From: Piromyces finnis
Lineage: Eukaryota > Neocallimastigomycota > Neocallimastigomycetes > Neocallimastigales > Neocallimastigaceae
Length of the DNA stretch: 64,000 nt
Direction: 5' to 3'
Assembly (NCBI GenBank): GCA_002104945.1
Contig: MCFH01000052.1
Coordinates: forward strand, 1-64,000
Below the pieces are notes generated by a model that saw only the letters and a program-made list of their open reading frames with translations, was not told where the DNA came from and searched no databases. Each line of letters begins with the position of its first letter. Positions within the stretch are counted from its first letter, which is position 1. A program made the translations under genes and the position numbers. Below, piece after piece: positions 57,857-64,000 of the stretch.

Positions 57857-60800
57857 TTACAAGGCAATAGAAAGTGCGGAAATACCGGTATTAACAATGG
57901 GGGCGGCTGTATTCATAATTTTTTCTTTTTTAAGCTCTTTACTTCTATTTTCGAGAAGGGTTACAATTTCTGAATGATTATTTAATTTTGCTAATTCTTT
58001 TGCTTTTTTACCTTTTAGATGTTCTTGTTCATCCAATCCATCACGCGTACGTTCATTAATATTAACTTCATGAAGAATTAATGCTTCAACAATATCCGTA
58101 TCCCCTTTATAACTTGCCCAATGAAGCGCTGTCCAGCCATGTCGATCAAGATATTCTAATCCAATTTTATTTGATTTAATGATATTTAATGCATTGGTGG
58201 TACGATTCATTTTAATTTCATGAATTAATAATTCATACTTTTCCTGATACCCTTTCCATTTAATGTAGTATCGATGAAGTAGATGACAAAGATGATCATT
58301 CTTACTGGCTATGGCTATATCCAGTGGAGTTTTACCCTTTTTATTAACCTTATCAAGATTGGGTTGATAGGTGAATAGTAGGGTGACTAAACTGGTATAG
58401 TTATGTTGAACGGCATAGTGAAGCGGTGTCCAGCCTTCAAAGGTTTTGGCATTAATATTGGCACCATGGTCAAGTAGTAGTCTGGCAATCGTTTTATTAT
58501 TGGTTTCACAGGCAAAATGAAGTGGCGTTTTTTGTTCATGGGTGGTGGCATCAATGAAGGCTCCATTCTCTATTAATAATTTAACCGTATAAATTTGCCC
58601 TTGTTGACTGGCTAAATGAAGTGGGGTGAAGCCTTTCTTGTTTTTGAAATTCATCATGATATCGTATCGAAGCATCATTTGAACAAATTGTGTACGTCCA
58701 TACTCACTCGCTAAATGAAGTGGGGTGTTGTAGGCGTGATCCACTTCATTTAAATCTAAATAGTCATTTCGGATAAGCGAACGAGCTATGGCGTATTCAT
58801 TACGTTGGGTAAGAATGTGGAAAAGGGTCATTCCTTCTTGATTTTTTGAATTAATGTCAAACATCCCTTTCTTTAATAAAAGATGGATCATTCTCACGTT
58901 TTTATTCTTTGCGGCCATTTGAAATAATTCATTTTCATTTTCGGTATCTAAATCATAACTTGCACCATGATCTAGTAACGCTTCAACCACCGTATAATGA
59001 TTATAATAACAGGCAACATGAAGTGCTGTAATGCTATGGTCATTCGCTTCACTAATATCGGCCTTATTTTTAAGTAGTAAAAGGACCATGTCTAAATGCC
59101 CATTTCTACTGGCAAAGTATAATGGGGTATAACCGTGACATTTAAGGTTAACGTCAAATCCTTGTTCCAAAAGATACGTTGCAATCTCTAACCGATTAAA
59201 ATAGGCTGCAATATGAAGGACGGACCAACCATCCTGAGTTTCTTCCGAAATATCTTCTTCTTCTTCTTCTTCTTCTTGTCGTTCCACGATTTCTTTTAAT
59301 TTCTCTATATTACCATTGCGACAATACAAATGAATTTCCTTCCAATCCGGTTGACGTTGAATATCCTTATCACTACTGATGTCATAGGTTTTACGTTTGA
59401 AATTCTTGATCATCATTTCTATCTCCGTGAATTCCATATCATGGGCAATACCTAAGGCATATCGACCTTGTTGATCTTTTAAATCTAAATTAGCCCCTTC
59501 TTCCATTAACAACTTTACCACATCCTCTTGGCCATTTTCACAGGCATACATTAATGCTGTACGATCATTCGTATCACTAAAATCAAGGTCAGCAGAGTGT
59601 TTAATAAGATATTCCACTATATTCTCATACCCGTATTGAGAGGCATACATTAAGGCGGTACAACCATTCATATTGGCGGTATTAACGTCTACTCCTTTTT
59701 CAATTAAAATTTTGACTGTACGAAAACGATGGTAGCAACAAGCTAGAATAAGGGCGGATAGCTCTTGATTCACTAGAATGTGAATGTCTGCTCCTTGATC
59801 CATTAAATATTCACTGATATCTTCAAAACCTTTATCAATAGATATCGTTAAGGATGTCCATCCATCAATATCCTTAGCATTAATTTCAGCACCATGTTCA
59901 ATTAAATAGATAACAATTTCTTTGTGACCGTTATAACATGCTAACATAAGCGCCGTCCATTCTTTTGTATTTTTGGCATTGATATCGATCTCTCGTGTAA
60001 CTAAATATTCCACTACACTCTTGTACCCTTTTTTACAAGCAAGCATTAACGCCGTATTAAACTCATTATCTCTCAAATCAATACTGGCTCCCATTTTGTC
60101 TAATAATTGGAGAATTTCTTTATGCCCATTTTTAGCTGCCGATAAAAAAGCCGTGCAATTATTCATATCTTTGGCATTTACATTAATATCTTTATTGAGA
60201 AAAAGCTCGACTATACTTTTATGTCCATTTTGACTGGCATATATAAACGCTTTCTTACTATTCTCATCCTCAACATTAAAATCCGCATCTATTTTAATTA
60301 AATATTCTGCAATGGCTTCTTGACCATTGATACATGCAATGGTTAAGGCATTATTTTCATCCTTATTTTTGGCTTTGGCATCAGCTCCATTTTCTATTAA
60401 ATAAGTTACTATGGACCAACTTCCGAGTTTACTTGCTATCATTAATGCATTCCAACCCTCCTTATTTTGATAGTTTACATCCAATCCTTTTTCCACCAAA
60501 AATCTGACTAATTTTAAATTATTATACAAGGTTGAGACAATCAAGGCATTATTTCCATTATTATCAACGGTATTCATATCCGCTTTATACATTAATAAAT
60601 AATCGATACAGGACTGCGCTTGATATACACAGGCATAGATAAATGCCGTATTGCCTGCTTTATTTTTGTGATCCACTTCTGCTCCCTTCTCTAGTAAAAG
60701 TTTTACAACTTCGTAGGAACCATTTTGACATGCTAAAATTAAACCAGTGTTACCTTCATTGTCTTCAAGGTTAACATTGGCTTCTTTGTAGATTAAAAAA

Positions 60801-61321
60801 TCAATAAGAAATCGATTATTTTCTTTACAAAAATATATTAGGGCTGTTGAATTTTTGTTATCCTGATGGTCAATATCCGCACCTAGTTCAATTAATTTTT
60901 TGGCAATTTCTGATTGATTTTTTGAGCTAGCTAAAGTTAGCGCACTACAATTTTGGTTATTTTTACTATCAATCTTTTCCATTCTTTCTATTAAATAGTT
61001 TGCAATGTCAAAATGATCATCTTGTAGGGCTAACATTAAGGCTGTATTTCCTGCTTCATTTTGAACATAGACATTAGCCTGATGTTCAATAAGAAATTTC
61101 ACTATATTAAAATGTCCTTCTTGACTGGCAATTAATAAACCTGTCTCTCCTTTCTCATTAACGATTTCAATGTCAAAATTGTTTTTGATAAAGTCTTGAA
61201 CAACTAAAAAATTATCTTCTTTAATAGCATTAAACCATACTATTTTTTCATCCAAATTTTTTATTTGATTCTCTCTTGCTTTTTTGTTTAATTCTACTAA
61301 ATTTAAAATATACGTTAACAT
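57857..61321 (-). CDS. Large ankyrin-repeat protein (1154 residues)
   Basis: A single uninterrupted frame. After about 30 residues that look helical and basic, the protein is built almost wholly from 33-residue ankyrin repeats with the usual G-TALM-A---GH---V-YL---GA-IN pattern, about thirty of them. They fall in two blocks, roughly 30-630 and 690-1120, split by a charged linker with a run of seven Glu (near residue 683). The last 30 residues are basic, then hydrophobic (ISALSIAL). No catalytic or membrane domain was seen, so it is presumably a scaffold for protein-protein contacts; partner unknown. The Met at 61321 follows a poly-T tract that would be the 5' untranslated region. Very long ankyrin proteins are frequent in some AT-rich fungi and protists and also in intracellular bacteria, but neighbours and composition argue for a host gene. 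Confidence 0.93.
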   Translation of the reverse strand: MLTYILNLVELNKKARENQIKNLDEKIVWFNAIKEDNFLVVQDFIKNNFDIEIVNEKGETGLLIASQEGHFNIVKFLIEHQANVYVQNEAGNTALMLALQDDHFDIANYLIERMEKIDSKNNQNCSALTLASSKNQSEIAKKLIELGADIDHQDNKNSTALIYFCKENNRFLIDFLIYKEANVNLEDNEGNTGLILACQNGSYEVVKLLLEKGAEVDHKNKAGNTAFIYACVYQAQSCIDYLLMYKADMNTVDNNGNNALIVSTLYNNLKLVRFLVEKGLDVNYQNKEGWNALMIASKLGSWSIVTYLIENGADAKAKNKDENNALTIACINGQEAIAEYLIKIDADFNVEDENSKKAFIYASQNGHKSIVELFLNKDINVNAKDMNNCTAFLSAAKNGHKEILQLLDKMGASIDLRDNEFNTALMLACKKGYKSVVEYLVTREIDINAKNTKEWTALMLACYNGHKEIVIYLIEHGAEINAKDIDGWTSLTISIDKGFEDISEYLMDQGADIHILVNQELSALILACCYHRFRTVKILIEKGVDVNTANMNGCTALMYASQYGYENIVEYLIKHSADLDFSDTNDRTALMYACENGQEDVVKLLMEEGANLDLKDQQGRYALGIAHDMEFTEIEMMIKNFKRKTYDISSDKDIQRQPDWKEIHLYCRNGNIEKLKEIVERQEEEEEEEDISEETQDGWSVLHIAAYFNRLEIATYLLEQGFDVNLKCHGYTPLYFASRNGHLDMVLLLLKNKADISEANDHSITALHVACYYNHYTVVEALLDHGASYDLDTENENELFQMAAKNKNVRMIHLLLKKGMFDINSKNQEGMTLFHILTQRNEYAIARSLIRNDYLDLNEVDHAYNTPLHLASEYGRTQFVQMMLRYDIMMNFKNKKGFTPLHLASQQGQIYTVKLLIENGAFIDATTHEQKTPLHFACETNNKTIARLLLDHGANINAKTFEGWTPLHYAVQHNYTSLVTLLFTYQPNLDKVNKKGKTPLDIAIASKNDHLCHLLHRYYIKWKGYQEKYELLIHEIKMNRTTNALNIIKSNKIGLEYLDRHGWTALHWASYKGDTDIVEALILHEVNINERTRDGLDEQEHLKGKKAKELAKLNNHSEIVTLLENRSKELKKEKIMNTAAPIVNTGISALSIAL

Positions 61322-62333
61322 TTTTTTTTTTTTTTTTTTAACAATTAATTTATTAATTATAATATTTGTAATTGAAATTGAAAATTTATGTGTGTGTGGT
61401 TATTTTTAAATTGAAATTAATTAAATATTTCGATAAAAAGTAAATACATAAATAAAAGTTGATAATCAATCAATTCTGGATGATAATAAAAGTTGTTTAT
61501 ATATATTGGATATATTGGATATTGGTATGCTTATATTATTAATTTATTATTAGATTAGTTTTGTTTATAACAATTTATGATTATAAATATTAATGAATTT
61601 AATGAATTGGAACTTTAATTGTTAAAAGAAATGGTTGAATGAAATTTTAAAGTATCTTTTATATGATGATTTCTTTTCTTCTTCTTCTTCTTCTTCTTCT
61701 TTTTTTTTTTTTTGCAGTCAATAAGTTAATCTTTATATTAAAGCTTTTATATTTATCGAAATAATTATTGGATATTTGGTTAATGTAATTTACAAATGTT
61801 AATTTGAAATTTTATAAAATTCTCATTTTTTTTATATTTATTGAAAAGATAGTCTTTCTTAGTTATAATTAAAATGAATCCTGGTATAAATAAATATTTA
61901 AATTTATTAGATTTTATTTCTTTTTAAAGTATTAATAACAACAGTAATAATAACAATAACAAATACTAATAGGACTAATAGGTATATTTATATTTATTTA
62001 AACATTTATAAATTGGTGAATTTGTATTTTATTTATTTATTTATTTATTTATTTTTTTTTCTCTTTTGATTTTAGGCAGGTAAATTTAATAAATTTAAAA
62101 GAAAATTCGATGAAAAAAAAAAAAAAAAAAAAAATATATTTTATTCATAAAATTAAAATTAAAATTAAAATACAAAAATTAAAAGTGTTGCTTAAAGTTG
62201 GTTGAATACTTGTTATTAATTGTTAATATCTACTTATAATAATAAGTACAGTAATTTTCAAAGTTTATTTTTTTATTTCTTTTTTTTAAAAAAAAGAAAA
62301 GACTAATAATTTTATTTTATATCGCGATAGCTT

Positions 62334-62439
62334 TACATTTATTACTACTAATGGAGATTGGTATCATTGTCAATGAATTGTTTTCATACATTTATTACTA
62401 CTATTGGAGATTGATATCATTGTCAATGAATTGTTTTCA
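62334..62439. repeat. 53-bp tandem duplication
   Basis: Two units beginning acatttattactacta and sharing attgtcaatgaattgttttc, with two or three differences. Confidence 0.8.
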
Positions 62440-62849
62440 TACATTTATTTCACCACAAATTATTATTCATAAGAAAAGAATAGTCACAAGAAATTAAAGG
62501 TTATGTTAATAGAAAAGTAGTGAGAAAAATGAAAACAAGCATATTTTATTTTATCTCTATGTATTTTAATTTTTTTTATTTATTAACACTGGCTAAAAAG
62601 TTGTTCTAGAAGGTTTACTAAATTATCTAATTTCTATCAATGATCAATAGGTATTATTACTAAATATAATATAAAATTTGTAAATTGATTATGAGAAAAA
62701 ATGTGCTTATTTCTACAGATTTGGTTAGACCATTAAACTTTTTTATGTAAAGAACACATCAGGTTACTATTTTTCTAAAGTATAATCATTGTATATCTAT
62801 CTTTCCAATGAAATTCAGTATTAAGGATAAAATATTAATTATTATTTCC

Positions 62850-62938
62850 AGATTCTCTTTCAGGCACTTCAGGTGATATATACTCTAATCCTTCTTCAGG
62901 TAATATTAGCTCAGATTCATTAGCATCTACTTATTAAA
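62850..62938 (+). other. Possible terminal exon of an unrecognised gene
   Basis: A tttccag acceptor-like site is followed by a frame reading SLSGTSGDIYSNPSSGNISS and ending in TAA, with codon use and Ser/Gly content unlike the surroundings. No matching upstream exon was identified, so it may be a gene relic or chance. Confidence 0.25.
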
Positions 62939-63565
62939 TGTATAATGAATTTTTTATTTTTTTTTTATATATTTATTACTCTTTTAATCGGGAGATAAAT
63001 AAAAAAATGTGTAAAAATACATTCAAATATTTCAATTATTGCTTTTTTGATATTAAAAAACTATTTTAAATTATTAAAATACTGTTTTAATACGGGAAGC
63101 TACTTATAACCAGTAGTAAAATATTTCAGTAAATACTGAAAAAAAAAAGCTAATGCATTATATTATGTATTATCAAAAACAAATTTTATTTTGATTCTAT
63201 TTATTCTAATATAAAGTTATTATTTTTTTTTATTTTATGAAAATATTATAATTTATTAAAAATACCTAATAAAATCAATTATATTTTTTTTTGCTTTATT
63301 TTTTGAAAACAATTATAAAAAAAATATTATTTTAAAGATAATAAAAATAAAAAAAATATTGATTTTTTAATAAATCATATGATTGTTAAATAAAAAATAT
63401 TTATATAATGTCTTTATTTCAATTAAATTATAAATATAATAATAAAAATAAAAAATAGAAAGATAATATATATATATATAGTAAAATAAGAATAGTAAAA
63501 TAAAAATATATATTTATATTTTATATATTGATAATTATTCATATTTATATTTTTTTTTTTCATTT

Positions 63566-64000
63566 TTAGCTATCAGTATCTGGTGCAGAGTAGTAGTATT
63601 CACTATCATCAGATACAAAGTCGTCCGAATCATAAGTAAAGCTATTAATATTAATATTATTAAATTTTTCAAAATAGATATTACAGTACATTGATGCATA
63701 TTTAGAATCCGTATTTTTCTTAATATCTTCAATAGCCATATATTTCTCAATCATATTATTATTAAATTTATTCATTATTATGTTTGTAAATATTTGATTT
63801 ATAATATCCTCTATGTATGTATTGTTAATTCTGTCTAAAAATTTTAATACTTCATTCTGATCATAATTAAGGATATTAAAATGACTAAATATGGTTTCAA
63901 AACTGGTTATTAGTTTATTTTTCAATGAATTATCAGAATAAAATTCGTTAATTAATTCTTCTGTACAAAGGATACGTAATAACTCTATTCTATAGATTTC
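63566..64000 (-). CDS. Unrecognised protein, C-terminal part, runs off window
   Basis: The frame is open from the right edge of the window to the stop at 63566, about 144 codons. An internal TTG at 63925 is not a start: the codons upstream of it (EIYRIELLRILCTEELINEF) continue the same protein. The visible part looks all-helical (alternating hydrophobic and charged residues; FETIFSHFNIL, FLDRINNTYIEDIINQIF) and ends in an acidic, disordered tail (DSDDFVSDDSEYYYSAPDTDS). Helical-repeat scaffold or phosphatase-subunit families are conceivable, but I do not recognise it. Confidence 0.7.
   Translation of the reverse strand, partial: EIYRIELLRILCTEELINEFYSDNSLKNKLITSFETIFSHFNILNYDQNEVLKFLDRINNTYIEDIINQIFTNIIMNKFNNNMIEKYMAIEDIKKNTDSKYASMYCNIYFEKFNNININSFTYDSDDFVSDDSEYYYSAPDTDS

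Larger units (their letters stand above)
61322..63565. other. Mostly AT-rich, one possible exon
   Basis: No full gene is supported. A short plus-strand stretch at 62850-62938 looks exon-like (see separate entry), and a 53-bp tandem duplication lies near 62334-62439. Confidence 0.5.

Noticed and set aside
57667-57897. 76-codon minus-strand frame overlapping the end of the ankyrin gene
   Set aside because: Lysine-rich poly-T translation in another frame, no family resemblance.
59973-60233. 86-codon plus-strand frame
   Set aside because: Antisense shadow of the ankyrin gene.
63535-63750. 71-codon minus-strand frame overlapping the right-edge gene
   Set aside because: Alternative frame of the same region, lower quality; the frame ending at 63566 is open to the window edge and has a plausible composition.

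Overview
The window is extremely AT-rich eukaryotic DNA, with long homopolymers, short spliceosomal introns and an intron-bearing tRNA-Ile. It reads as a retrotransposon graveyard (about 1-50 kb) joined to a sparse gene region (about 52.8-64 kb). Base composition, poly-T intergenic tracts, a large ankyrin-repeat gene and Ty3/gypsy chromoviruses would fit an early-diverging fungus such as an anaerobic gut fungus. That placement is inference; no rRNA or diagnostic marker is present.

1-12 kb holds fragments and solo copies of several LTR families (labelled K, H, L, F and A-type here), a GC-richer poly(A)-tailed retroposon at 1.3-1.9 kb, a decayed Ty1/copia reverse transcriptase, tRNA-Ile(UAU) at 6.4 kb, the 3' end of an element related to C, and tRNA-Gly(UCC) at 11.7 kb.

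12.3-31.1 kb is a three-level nest of Ty3/gypsy elements. Element C (minus strand) has its 5' LTR split by element A (plus strand), and the gag of A is split by element B (minus strand). Each insertion has a 5-bp target duplication (TTTTG, ACAAT, CCCAA) and TG...CA LTRs. The A and B LTR pairs match in length (604/604 and 409/409) and look identical by eye, so these insertions are recent. B has one intact gag-pol frame ending in a chromodomain. The A frame is continuous except for the B insertion. C carries two homopolymer frameshifts. In all three, the 10-12 bases just inside the 5' LTR are complementary to a segment inside the element's own LTR, and a TATA-like box lies about 30-40 bases upstream of that segment. 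This is what self-primed (Tf1/sushi-like) reverse transcription would look like.

31-50 kb continues with an LTR called D (two copies, both hit by C at the same base), a 1.3-kb non-autonomous LTR element (E), a solo C LTR, a solo K LTR with target duplication, a perfect (ATT)n tract of about 300 bp, pol and gag relics, a 255-bp tandem triplication and a second tRNA-Ile(UAU).

50-64 kb holds ordinary genes, all on the minus strand: a three-exon 2H-phosphoesterase-like gene, a two-exon LITAF-domain gene, a 1154-residue ankyrin-repeat gene and the 3' part of an unrecognised gene running off the right edge. The gaps between them are AT-rich with poly-T runs. Most LTR families here have a strong hairpin at the start of the LTR.
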